Shown: positions 8,607 through 17,800 of the stretch, piece after piece | How positions within the stretch are numbered: position 1 is the stretch's first letter | Layout: every line of letters begins with the position of its first letter | Assembly (NCBI GenBank): GCA_049297395.1 | Contig: JBAQUG010000522.1 | Span: forward strand, 1 to 26,428 | Length of the DNA stretch: 26,428 nucleotides | Origin: GWF2-50-93 sp049297395 | Lineage (GTDB): Bacteria; Verrucomicrobiota; Lentisphaeria; Victivallales; GWF2-50-93 | Direction of reading: 5' to 3' | Notes under the pieces: generated by a model | Seen by the model: only the letters and a program-made list of their open reading frames with translations | Databases searched by the model: none | Told to the model about the DNA's origin: nothing | Translations under genes and position numbers: made by a program

Positions 8607-10277
8607 ATGAACTTTCAAGAAGAACTTTCGGACGCGCACATCGCGGCAGTCAAGCGCCGCCGCCGCGTCATCGTACAGTATGACGCATTCGGCGACGATG
8701 GATTTCCGCCTTTAATGGGCATGGACATCAGAAAATGGATAGACTACCGCTTCAATTACGAGGATCAGCCGGGCTCTCAAATCGACAGCATCTTCTGGGA
8801 CGCCCAGCTGACTGATCAAAGGCCGGTCTATCCGAGCAAATATTTTCCGCCTTGCGAAATAAAGGGAATACAGAAGTGGCAGTCCGCCGGAATTGACATC
8901 GTGCAGGTCATGGTCGAAGAGTCCCACAGAAGAAATCTTGAGGCGTTCTGGCATCACCGCATCAGCACGACGGAAGAGTTCTTATCCGATCCTCTCTGGA
9001 GCTCCAGCAGCGCTGAGGAATCCAAGAAGATATTATCCGAGCGCGGTTTGAACTGGGTGATGGAACAGACACCTCTGAAGAAAGACCACCCAGACTGGGT
9101 GATTCGGAGCTGGTACTGGCCCGGACTCTGGAATCTGGCGGAACCTGCGGTGTGGGATCTGAAATTGAAGATGCTGCGCGAACCGGCCGAGAACTACGGG
9201 TTCGACGGCATACAGATCGATTTTTCACGCCATGTCCCCTGCCTGCCTCCGGGACGGCAGTGGGAACTGCGTGACTGCGTGACTGAATTCATGCGCCGTG
9301 TCAGACGGATGCTGCTTGACATCGCCAAAGACAAAAAACGTCCGATACTACTGTCGGCCAAAGTACCGGAAACGCTGGAAGGCTGCCGCATCGACGGTTT
9401 TGACGTGGAAACCTGGGCGGATGAAAACATCGTCGACATGTTCACGCTGGGTTCGCGCTCGATGAACGTGGACGTGGCGGCTTTCCGGCGGATAACCATG
9501 GACCGGAACATAAAACTCTATCCTTGTTTTGATGATCACCACGCTACCGATGCTTATCGTCATCAACCAATCGAATTCCTGCGCGGTGTTTTTTCCAACT
9601 GGTGGCAGCAGGGGGCTGACGGAGTGGAGACCTTCAACTGGGCAAACGCATCCAAGGAAGGAGAAAAAGCGGCCGGACGCGGAGAAGGGCGGCAGATACA
9701 CCCGCCGGTGCCGCAGCACGGAGCGGCATATCGCGAAATCGGCGATCCGTCGGCCATGAAATTCAAGGACAAGATCTTTGCCATCGAGCGCCGCTGGGGC
9801 TATCCGTGGTCCGAAGGGTATTTCGGCCAGAACCGGTTTGCTCCTTTACCTCTTTTGCTGTCGAATGATGGAATTGCATCCGAGCTCACCATCAGGATAT
9901 CCGATGACATTTCCGAGGCCGTGAAATGCGGGAAGTTCAAGGAGGCTTTCCTGCGGCTGGTACTTTTCAAGATGTTCACGCCAGACGACCGGCTTGACGT
10001 GTCTTTCAACGGACAGAAGCTTTCGGTTCCGGTTTCCGACGGCACCTGGAAGGATTCGCTCATCTTCTCGCCGAAGGATCAGCCGCCGTCGGGCGGCGAC
10101 TATCCGATTGATCCGGGGCAGAAACTGCTGATGCTGCAATATAAATTGTCACCGGATCTCATCCGGACCGGCGAAAACCATATCAGCCTGCGCACCGCAA
10201 ACCGTGGACAATATCCCCTTGATGGTGCGAGCCAGATAAAAGTCGAGAAGGTGGAGGCGCATCTTTCTTATACATGA
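8607..10277 (+). CDS. TIM-barrel glycosyl hydrolase-like protein (GHL10-like)
   Basis: This 556-residue protein is probably a cytoplasmic glycosidase-like enzyme. Start VQYDAFGDDGFPPL and barrel segments YGFDGIQIDFSRH (about residue 198), RPILLSAKVPETLEGC and GFDVETWADENIVDMF are typical of the poorly characterised family-10-like glycosylhydrolase barrels seen in PVC bacteria. In GFDGIQIDF the aspartates are candidates for the active site. A C-terminal beta domain follows from about residue 415. No signal peptide is visible, unlike the gene before it. ATG 8607 has AAAAAGG about nine bases upstream. The gap to the previous gene is 58 bases, so it is probably the third gene of the prepilin operon. 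Its TGA stop is the start of the second repeat cassette. Family placement is from recall, and the substrate is unknown. Confidence 0.7.
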   Translation: MNFQEELSDAHIAAVKRRRRVIVQYDAFGDDGFPPLMGMDIRKWIDYRFNYEDQPGSQIDSIFWDAQLTDQRPVYPSKYFPPCEIKGIQKWQSAGIDIVQVMVEESHRRNLEAFWHHRISTTEEFLSDPLWSSSSAEESKKILSERGLNWVMEQTPLKKDHPDWVIRSWYWPGLWNLAEPAVWDLKLKMLREPAENYGFDGIQIDFSRHVPCLPPGRQWELRDCVTEFMRRVRRMLLDIAKDKKRPILLSAKVPETLEGCRIDGFDVETWADENIVDMFTLGSRSMNVDVAAFRRITMDRNIKLYPCFDDHHATDAYRHQPIEFLRGVFSNWWQQGADGVETFNWANASKEGEKAAGRGEGRQIHPPVPQHGAAYREIGDPSAMKFKDKIFAIERRWGYPWSEGYFGQNRFAPLPLLLSNDGIASELTIRISDDISEAVKCGKFKEAFLRLVLFKMFTPDDRLDVSFNGQKLSVPVSDGTWKDSLIFSPKDQPPSGGDYPIDPGQKLLMLQYKLSPDLIRTGENHISLRTANRGQYPLDGASQIKVEKVEAHLSYT

Positions 10278-10285
10278 TTTGTCCA

Positions 10286-10335
10286 GACAATGCATGTATT
10301 GTCCTATTGCCTTTTCCCATTCACCGGGATATAAT
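10286..10335 (+). promoter_or_regulatory. Operator-like palindrome and promoter, copy 2
   Basis: The palindrome GACAATGCATGTATTGTC (10286-10303) has perfect GACAAT/ATTGTC arms. It is followed three bases later by -35 TTGCCT (10307-10312), a 17-base spacer and a perfect -10 TATAAT (10330-10335). The promoter would drive the damaged prepilin gene. Its better -10 suggests it is at least as strong as copy 1. Confidence 0.65.
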
Positions 10336-10385
10336 TTAGCCATGATAAACAGGTAATGTTCCTCAGCTTGGCATCGGGATTAAAC

Positions 10386-10448
10386 GGAGGGCGGACTTTC
10401 CAGTCCGCCTTTGAGTTAAGATTCGGCGGGTAAGAAAACCCGCCCTCC
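10386..10448 (+). promoter_or_regulatory. Two nested GC-rich hairpins in the 5' leader, copy 2
   Basis: GGCGGAC (10390-10396) pairs with GTCCGCC (10403-10409), and GGCGGGT (10425-10431) pairs with ACCCGCC (10438-10444). The outer GGAGGGCGG and CCGCCCTCC arms allow an alternative fold, as in copy 1. The only loop change is TTTCCG to TTTCCA, which leaves both stems intact. Confidence 0.55.
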
Positions 10449-10497
10449 TTTGAAAATTGACTTTTGGAATTGGCTCATACTTAAAAAGAGGTATCCT

Positions 10498-11031
10498 ATG
10501 AACCGAGATTATTGTTTCGGTGGCTGCTCGACGGAAAGAAAATCTCCTGTTTTCAACGATACGGGATTTGAACTCGGCATCCGACACTCATCATTCATCA
10601 CTCATCAATCGGCACTCGGCAATGCCTTCACCCTTATTGAACTGTTGGTGGAGAGATGTTTTGCCCGTTCGACAAGCTCAGGGCGACAAGCAATCCGTTC
10701 AATATTTACATTGATTGAATTGCTTGTCGTTATTGCGATCATCGCAATCCTGGCAGCCATGCTGCTGCCCGCGCTGAAGAATGCCAAGGATTTGGCGAAG
10801 ACAGCGTTGTGCACCAGCAATTTGAAGCAGCTCGGCCTGGCGGCCAACATGTATGCGTCCGATTACGCTGATTGGCTGCCAAGCTGCAATACTGGAGTTT
10901 TATCCGAGGGTTGGATAACCTCATTTGCGTCTTATGGCAGTCTTTCGGTGACGCCACCACAGTTGCCAACTATCTGGACATGCGCAGCTGGAATCCAGCA
11001 GACCCGACGTTTCCCTTCAGCAGCGGCCTGA
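10498..11031 (+). pseudogene. Damaged prepilin-like gene with duplicated FTLIELL motif
   Basis: ATG 10498 has AGAGG at the right distance. The 177-codon frame encodes a 43-residue leader, then FTLIELLV at residue 44, then 18 unrelated charged residues (ERCFARSTSSGRQAIRSI), then a second FTLIELLVVIAIIAIL at residue 70. The two motif copies use different codons, so this is not a simple tandem duplication. The inserted DNA contains TTCGACAAGCTCAGGG, a common type of interspersed repeat. Pilin-like sequence (NLKQLGLAANMYASDYADWLP) continues to about 10938. After that the coding sense switches to a hydrolase in another frame, and the pilin frame ends at 11031. The globular C-terminal half and the H-X9-DG region are missing. 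Probably non-functional, though an inner-membrane stub could still be made. Confidence 0.65.
10569..10624 (+). repeat. Heptanucleotide repeat inside the prepilin leader
   Basis: Eight consecutive seven-base units can be laid out in register from 10569 to 10624, with examples ATCATTC, ATCACTC, GGCACTC and GGCAATG and an approximate consensus NNCANTC. The period of 21 bases gives a seven-residue pattern in the encoded leader (HSSFITH, then QSALGNA). It ends directly at the FTLIELL motif. Confidence 0.7.
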
Positions 11032-12107
11032 GAAGCCCTCCTCTCATCAACAACTGGCTGGACACCAAACGTGTTAAGGGCAAACCGGCATTTGTCTACG
11101 AGAACATGATTTTTGCACCACAGAAGTACCGGGTGGAATATTTCTACCGGTTGCTGGCCTGGGCGGCCATACAGGATTTCGACGTGGTGGATTTTCACTA
11201 CTACGGACACCCGGTGCCGTTTTCTTCCGCGGAGAATCCCTTCACAAGGCACGTCATGCAGTATGCTTTTCCAGAGGGTAATATAACCAATGGGTTGCAT
11301 ATGCGGTATGACGAAGTGCTGATGTCTGCAGTCAAGATTGCCGGCGAAATCTTCAAGCGGGGCTACCTGAAGGCGGCTCCCGACCCAACCCAGGGCACCT
11401 TGGGACGCAAGACGATGTGGAGCACAGCCAGCCTGAACGACAATGCGCACCTTGGCGAGACGGCCAGACACACTGTTTTTCATCGCGGTTTCCGCTGGGC
11501 ATTCAACCCGGAGCAGGAAGAGGATACCGTTGAAGGTGCTCTGGACAGTCCCGAGACGAGCGCCGAAGCCGAGGTCAAACCGACAGACCAGATATCCTAC
11601 CTCTGGAGGGAAGGGATCATGGTCATAGACGATCCGCACACAAAGATCCTGGCGGGTTTTGTGCCGCAGACCTTTACGTTCAAGGATGGATTGATACTTA
11701 AAGACATCTCTATAAATACGCCCGAAGGCATGCCTTTCGTCATTGATGGCGAACGCTACGCCGGATTCGGCATTGTGAGCATGGATGGCAAACCGCTCAA
11801 TGAATCGGGGAGCATCCTGGTCTCAGCTGCAAACACAAGCTTCAACAGCGGTTTCACCATGGATCTGAAAAAGATGGCCGAAGACAAAGCTTATGCTTAC
11901 GGACTTTCCAGATCCATAACAAATCCAGGCGGCCTGCCTGCTCTGGTGGGGCGGGTTGGCGTGACATTGCAGGCGGAGTGGCTCAAGGATCGTCGCTACC
12001 GCATGCTGGATTATAATGGAAACGTGCTGGCATCCGGAGCCTGCAAGGAGGGAAATCTGGCAATCCCGAACCATCTGCCGGTCTACCTGACGGAAATCAC
12101 GCACTAG
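10872..12107 (+). pseudogene. C-terminal fragment of a glycoside hydrolase, fused out of frame to a prepilin gene
   Basis: Hydrolase-like protein sequence starts at about 10940 (SFGDATTVANYLDMRSWNP) and runs to the TAG at 12107. The first 20 or so codons of the open frame belong to the pilin gene read in another frame. GKPAFVYENMIFAP may carry a nucleophile glutamate of a TIM barrel, and VVDFHYYGHP would be a late strand. A large C-terminal beta domain follows, with VIDDPHTKILAGF and GFGIVSMDGKPLNESGSILVSA. No signal peptide, no acid/base segment and no proper start are present. The 390 or so residues kept have no internal stop, so the loss is recent or the fragment is still used. The exact GH family is not recognised. 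Confidence 0.6.
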
Positions 12108-12392
12108 ATACTCTCGGCGGAAATCCTTCCGCACGAGATTATCTGTCAAGGATTGCGCTGTGGTACGTATTCAGTAAACTATGCCGTTTACTTAGAGCCT
12201 GTCTATAGAAATGTAAATATTTAAAAGAAAGGGACTTGCACACTGATCGACTAGTTGCATAATAATGAAATTATCTAGAGTTCATTAAAAAAATACATCA
12301 AGTTTTTATTCTGCCTGCTTGAAATAATTTTAAAAGAATGTATTTCATTTGACGTAGGACAGGAGAGGCGGGCCTAGTGACCCCCACTAGCG
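12108..12392. other. AT-rich gap without a gene; short hairpins
   Basis: No coding frame is supported here. GCGGAA/TTCCGC (about 12118-12133) makes a small hairpin just past the hydrolase-fragment stop. A 30-base palindromic repeat follows at 12163-12192. The AT-rich middle shows no feature, though GAGCCTGTCTATAGAAATG at about 12195 vaguely resembles insertion-sequence ends. CTAGTG/CACTAG (12374-12390) forms another perfect six-base stem. Base composition falls well below that of the neighbouring genes. Confidence 0.5.
12163..12192. repeat. Interspersed palindromic repeat, truncated copy
   Basis: GTACGTATTCAGTAAAC is followed by six bases and GTTTACT, giving a seven-base perfect stem. The left arm is identical to the copy at 25616-25656, but the outer right arm is missing here. 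Confidence 0.75.
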
Positions 12393-13043
12393 ATGCTTCT
12401 TCTGTTCTCTTTTTCCGCATCTTCTGCCTTCCTTCCATATAAAATCCTGCGCTTGTGTTTTCCCTTGAACAGGACGCGACAGGCTGATAAGCATGGCATC
12501 TTTATTGTGCTTACCAGCTGGGAGTATCAGGCTTTGCACACTATTGATTTGCTGGCCGACCCATCCCTGCGCAACGGGCTCCGGTTGCTGGTTCCACGCA
12601 TCCGCGAGAGGGCCAGGGTGCTGTCCCGCAAGTGGGGGATGCTGTTGACGATCCTGAAACAAGAGGATTTGCTGGGGGCGATCGCCTATGTTGAAATCCA
12701 CAACGAGTGGACCGAATGCGACAAGGAGCCGGCTGAGGAGGCCATCTCGTATCTGACAGCGCGGTTTCCCGGCCTGCTATTCTGCATGGACTGCGACCTG
12801 CGCAAGCCGGCGGACGGTCGTTTTGATTTCAATTATCCGCGCTATGAAGAACGCATGCTTGGCTATTTCAAGAACATGGTGCAATACAGCGCCCATGCCG
12901 CCAGCCGGCGGGGAATCCCCGCCGTATGCGACGAAGGCTACATCGATTTCCCTCCGACCAATTCGCAATTCGAATGGTCTCCACGTATACGTTTCCCGGA
13001 CAGCCATTATGGGACATGCATGCCGACTGGCTTCTCGGAGTGA
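12393..13043 (+). pseudogene. Catalytic-domain fragment of a TIM-barrel glycoside hydrolase
   Basis: Convincing hydrolase sequence spans about 12478-12985. It opens with ADKHGIFIVLTSWEYQ, then YVEIHNEWTECD gives a clan GH-A-like Asn-Glu acid/base pair, and GIPAVCDEGYIDFPP a candidate nucleophile glutamate. The first 28 codons of the open frame (from ATG 12393) lack family character, so the real start has been deleted. After FEWSP the frame turns to unrelated residues and ends at 13043, so the barrel end and any C-terminal domains are lost. The fragment has kept both presumed catalytic residues. It is not simply the missing front half of the preceding fragment, because each appears to carry its own late-barrel segment. 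No ribosome binding site is seen before 12393. Confidence 0.6.
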
Positions 13044-13137
13044 ATCGGAAAATAACTTCATGTTCTGGCCGTCCACGCCGGTTGCAACAGCGAATGTGAA
13101 GTGATGTCCACGCTCGCTGACGCAGGTGGCGCCTGCT

Positions 13138-14853
13138 TCATTTCTCCTGGAGTTCAAGCTTCAGGATGCGCTGGTTGCCGCTGTCGTAGACAAGCACCCT
13201 GTTTCCACGAGCGGCTATTTCGGATGGCGAATTCAGCTTTGAGATTTCACTCCCTGCGGAATCCGCAACTCCATAGGATGACACCATTTCCCCTCCCAGA
13301 TCAAAACAGAGAACCCGATGCTTCATCCTGTCCGACACCCATAGCCTGCCTGAATCCAACGCAATCCAGATTGCCGCACCGAACTTGTCGGCACTGTCCT
13401 GTCCGAACGAATTCCAGCGGCGTTTCTCCTTCCAGTTGTCCCCGTCCCTGGCGAGTTCAATCACATATCCGTCGCCTGAGCCGACCAGCAAATCTTTTCC
13501 GGATGACGCAAGTGACGTCCATTCCTTGACTGGAGTTTCGGTTATTAACTGTACGGCTGCCCCATCACTATTGTATGATCCGTCGCCATTTATGTTGGCC
13601 GCAGTGACCTTGCCGCCGGCTTCAAGGACCAGAAGTACGCGCTTCTTGTTCATCTCAGCTGCAGCGACCGCGACCGCCTCCTTTGGCAATGCCGTCTGGG
13701 CTTCAATCCTGCCCATTCTGAGTTCCTTGTCCATCTTGCCGAACATCACCATCGGTTTTCCCCACATGATGCCATAACCGCACACGGAGTCCGAGTCCAG
13801 CATCGTAATGCCGAATACTTTGTCCGGAGCAGGAACTCCCCAACGCTGCGGCGTCGAAGGACTGTCATTCCAGTCCCAGTTTCCTGATATGCACCAAGTA
13901 CGGCCTTCGCGGTCAAGCCCAAGCGCATTGCATGACTGCACTGAACCGATTCTCCTGACTGGCTCGAATCGCCTGTCAGCTCCCTTCCATTCGAGAAGAT
14001 GCATTACTCCGAGAAAACCGGAAACCGCAAAGAGGTCCGGCCTCATCTGCGCCATTCCTCTCCCGTTCACGACTTCGGACTGTTCCGCCACATGCCCGAT
14101 GAACGATCCTGAATTTCCGCCGAGGACGACTCCAGGTGCAGGCTGGAGATTCTTGTCGAATCGACGGATACCGCTGTGCCATGAGCTTCCATACCAATTG
14201 CCATTCAAGTACTGCGGACGTTCTCCGGGTGCGGAACCGATCTGTTCAATTCCATCCGGGTTATCGGGAGCCACCTTATAAATCTTCCATTCCTGAATGA
14301 TACAGATGCTGCCGTCAGGACCGTAATCCAGTCCATCGGGATTTTTCTTCAAGGTCACAACAGTTTTTTTCTCGCCTGCCGCGTTTACGAGGAAGACCTC
14401 CATGCCCTTCGACGCGATCACCCAGCCATCCTTTGAGGAGAACGACATCTTGTTCGCTTCAACTTTCATAGGCTGGACTTCAGAGCCGGCAGGGGCGTCG
14501 ATTGAAAGCGAATAAAGCTGGTTGCCCAAACGGATGATGAGAATATCTCCGGCAAGGGCTATCATGTCGGAGTTGCGGTCAACCGCGGCTTTTGGAAGCT
14601 TGTAGGATGCCAGAAGCCTTCCATCGACCGCATAGCGGTTCAACGCCGTGCCCCCCCGGTCCCACAGCGAACCATAACGGTCGCACACAATGCCGAAACC
14701 GCCTGTCACTCCCTCTTCAAAACGGACAAGCGAAGCGCCCTGCTCTCCCGAGTTCCCGAGTACGCCGTCGCATTTAATCACGTCAGCCTTCAAAGGCATT
14801 GCATAAACGCCCAGTGCAATCACGGCTGAAAATAAAATATTCTGTTTTTTCAT
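13138..14853 (-). CDS. Secreted beta-propeller (NHL/PQQ-like) protein
   Basis: This 571-residue exported protein has a signal peptide (MKKQNILFSAVIALG, cleavage near LKA-DV at residues 23-25). Repeated propeller-like strands fill the rest, for example GPDGSICIIQEWKIYKV and DSGRLWVSDRMKHRVLCFDLGGEMVSSYG, ending RVLVYDSGNQRILKLEL. The start at 14853 has GGAGGT six bases upstream, and its ATG overlaps the TGA of the preceding gene by ATGA, so translation is probably coupled. It lacks the FlgD-like and CBM9-like domains of its two larger neighbours and may be a propeller-only partner. It is the last gene of the four-gene minus-strand operon. No catalytic motif is recognised; ligand binding or an enzymatic propeller are both possible. 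Confidence 0.75.
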   Translation of the reverse strand: MKKQNILFSAVIALGVYAMPLKADVIKCDGVLGNSGEQGASLVRFEEGVTGGFGIVCDRYGSLWDRGGTALNRYAVDGRLLASYKLPKAAVDRNSDMIALAGDILIIRLGNQLYSLSIDAPAGSEVQPMKVEANKMSFSSKDGWVIASKGMEVFLVNAAGEKKTVVTLKKNPDGLDYGPDGSICIIQEWKIYKVAPDNPDGIEQIGSAPGERPQYLNGNWYGSSWHSGIRRFDKNLQPAPGVVLGGNSGSFIGHVAEQSEVVNGRGMAQMRPDLFAVSGFLGVMHLLEWKGADRRFEPVRRIGSVQSCNALGLDREGRTWCISGNWDWNDSPSTPQRWGVPAPDKVFGITMLDSDSVCGYGIMWGKPMVMFGKMDKELRMGRIEAQTALPKEAVAVAAAEMNKKRVLLVLEAGGKVTAANINGDGSYNSDGAAVQLITETPVKEWTSLASSGKDLLVGSGDGYVIELARDGDNWKEKRRWNSFGQDSADKFGAAIWIALDSGRLWVSDRMKHRVLCFDLGGEMVSSYGVADSAGSEISKLNSPSEIAARGNRVLVYDSGNQRILKLELQEK

Positions 14854-17800
14854 GGCAGTACCTCCATAGTGATATCGCCCCACAGGTTAGGTGAGAGCAT
14901 TATTTCTCCGGGGACATCATTGATGAGCCCCGTCGCCTGGTTCGACCAGTAGTTGCGGAAAATGTTCGCGGTGCCTTCCGCATCTCCGTAGATGATGCCG
15001 AAGTCCCCGCGCAGAGTCTTTCCTGAGCCTGACGCCAAGCCGAGATCGCTCAACGGCACTGCAACTTCCACGTCATACGTGTCTCCGCTTTTCGTCACCG
15101 CGATCTGCGCCGAGTCAAGCTTCTTCACTGAATCAACTTTCTCGCCCCTCCACGGGCTCTGGAAGACCACACTGTCCGTCGCGCCCGGCTGGCGGTGACG
15201 GTATAGCACGGCGATATTACCTCCCTGGAATGGCGCAATCAGCAGGCGCTGATCTCCGGGAACCGGGCCACTGCGCTTGGGGTTCGCCCTGGGATCAGAG
15301 CCAATCTGCAGGTCGACGCTGTCGCCTGTCTTGAACAGCGTCTGCCAGTCCTTGCCGTTGTTCACCCATGGCGAAGCATCCTTTACATTGTAGAGGAGAT
15401 AGAGATTCCTGTCGTCGTGGGCTGCGCGTATGGTCACAGGGAACTGGTTTCCCCTGTTCCATTGCGCGGTTGGCGCGCCAGTCCAGTCGTCCACCTTGCC
15501 ATCCATCCTGGGTGGAGCTTTAACATGGGGAATCACTGTACCGGGCAGCTTGGATTCAGCCGCGACCTTGCGGCTCCTGTTGCGCTCGGCGGCCACAACC
15601 TGTTCCGGCGTGACGGTAAATGTTCCGCCGCTGCGGACCGTCTCCTTCAGGCCGTCGATGCGATAGATGCGGTATTCTATTCCGCCGCCCTGGAAATAAT
15701 AGTTGCCGTCAGTCTTAGATTTTCCAAACGCGCCTCCGAAGCATTCGCCTCCGAGTATGCCGATTCCACCGGCCTGCGGGTTGGTCATCAACCTGCAGTC
15801 AGGGAACATCTCGTCGATATAAAGTCCGTCCGTGGACATCACAAACGCGCGTCCGTGGTTGCCATTCATGACCATCACATCCGCCTTGTCGTCAAGCGGA
15901 GCCACGCCTGTGAAGAACAATACCCCCTGCAGTTCGCCGGCACTCGGCAATGGAGCACCATGGGATCCGTGCACGTTCGTCCAGCGGTTCGGATAACCCC
16001 ACAGGAGTTTTCCTTCAGGCGAGAATGCGCGCATCTCAGGATCGCTGTTTATGATCATTGCGCCGAAACGATCAACCGTAGTCTCGAGTCCGCTCCATTC
16101 CGGACCATTGATTGGAATGGCCGCCTTCACGGCATCATTCAGACCGGGATATTTCGGCGCTCCGCCCGGCCACCAGCCGTCCGGCTTCAATGTCACCATC
16201 ACACTCCTGCCTGCGACTTTCGCGGGAACCCGGATTGTAAGATCATTGAAGTCATGCCCCCATCCTGAACCGGCAAGACTTTCCGCTGCCGTTGAAAACT
16301 CTATTTCATCGGTCTGCATCCTGGCATCGCCGTTCTTGTCGACCCATAGCATCCCATATCCGTGATTGGGCTGCCCGGACTTGCCGTATTCGTATTTCAC
16401 ATTCGGATAATCGCGCTTGAAGGCGTCAACGAATTCCTTGCACGGCTTCCATGAATTCGCATAGGCGTACTGGTGCCCGGAACTCAGGAAGGCAAGCGGT
16501 TTAAGGGTGTTGTTCGGCAGCAGTTCCTCAATGCAGGTCACCTTTCCATAGGCGATGACAAAGGTGCGCCCGTCCTGCCTCCAGAACCTGTAATGCATCC
16601 CCTCCTCTCCTCCGAGAGTCGATACCGGCGTCGATGTCTTCCCCTTGAAATCAAGCTTGAACAGGGTGCCCTGCCCGAACCAGCGCGTCAAATCGTCCGG
16701 ATCGAATCCGCAGCCAGGGGCCCCGTATGCGGCAGGACCGAAAAACTCCTTCCACATCGTTCCCTTGACCGGATCATATGCGGCAAGCCGCTTCGGTTTC
16801 CAGCGTTCGTTCTCAGTAACCCAGAGATGTCCGTCGGGAGACATCACCAATCCGGAAGGATTGTGCAGGCGCAGAGGATCATAAGGTCCGGACGTAACAG
16901 GTTTCTCCTGGGTATCTTCACCATATCCTCCCATCTTCGCACGGACTTCAGCAGCCCCATAAGTAATACCTCCAGGCTTGCCGATCATCCCCGCCGACTT
17001 TCCTTTATTGTCCAAGATACGAACCACGTGTGACTGCGAATCGCTGACATAGAATTTTCCATCAGATCCGACTGCAAGCCCGGCGGGAATACCTTCGAGA
17101 GCGGGGCTGATATTTCTGACGGTCTTTCCGCTTGCAGGATCGACTTCCAGCAGGCTCTTGCCGGAAACTGCATAAAGCTTGCCTCCATCGGCCGCGAGTG
17201 CCACAGGATTCGCCAAAGGGAAGGAGCGGGACGCCTCTCCGGTAGCCGGATCAACATCAAGGATGAGATTCTTGACACTGTCAGCAATGTACAGACGGCC
17301 ATTCAGGAACACCATTCCCGACAATGCAGTGCGGTCGGGTGACTTGTCCGGCGATCCGGGCCCCACCAGGTAGGAGCAGACGATTGCGAACCTCTTGTTC
17401 TTCGGGAAGTCCACAATGTTCCCGCCCTGCAGTTCAAAACGGACCAGGGAAATCTTGTTTTCCGCCTTCCAGTCGGGCTTGCTGCGGTCTACATGCTCAC
17501 CCCAGCCAGTGCCATCATAAGCCGCATATAGGAATTTCTCGTCGGCGGCGACTGCGACTTTCGCAAGTCCATGCCCATTGGGCGAATTATAGCCGCGTAC
17601 AAGCTTTCCATTCAGATCGAGCTGCACCACCTCGTAGCCGCCTTCGGATACGGATGTGCCGAAGAACAGGAATTTCCCGTTCGTCGCGGCGGAATGCTGT
17701 GTTCCATGGTTTGATCCGTTGCCGTCGCAGAAGGAGAAGAGATATTCGGGCTTTATTCCCGGATGTGAAATTGCGCGCCACTGGTATTTTCCTGGAGGCA

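Larger units (their letters stand above)
10274..10557 (+). repeat. Direct repeat, copy 2: promoter/leader cassette
   Basis: Partner of 3520-3801, with the same order of stop codon, palindrome, promoter, hairpins, AGAGG site, ATG (10498) and leader codons (MNRDYCFGGCSTERKSPVFN). Differences are concentrated around the promoter spacer and in about 25 bases just after the -10 box. Downstream of about 10360 the two copies differ at only a handful of positions. Confidence 0.9.

Noticed and set aside
10569..10624. Possible CRISPR-like repeat array
   Set aside because: Seven-base units without spacers, and part of a coding leader.
12195..12215. GAGCCTGTCTATAG as an insertion sequence end
   Set aside because: No partner inverted repeat, target duplication or transposase coding found nearby. 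Only a weak resemblance.
13105..13137. GCAGG/CCTGC hairpin after the 571-residue gene as a terminator
   Set aside because: Only five base pairs, and no T-run on the minus strand. Too weak to call.
15417..16268. Plus-strand open frame of 283 codons opposite the lipoprotein gene
   Set aside because: A shadow of the lipoprotein coding sequence, without motif or RBS.
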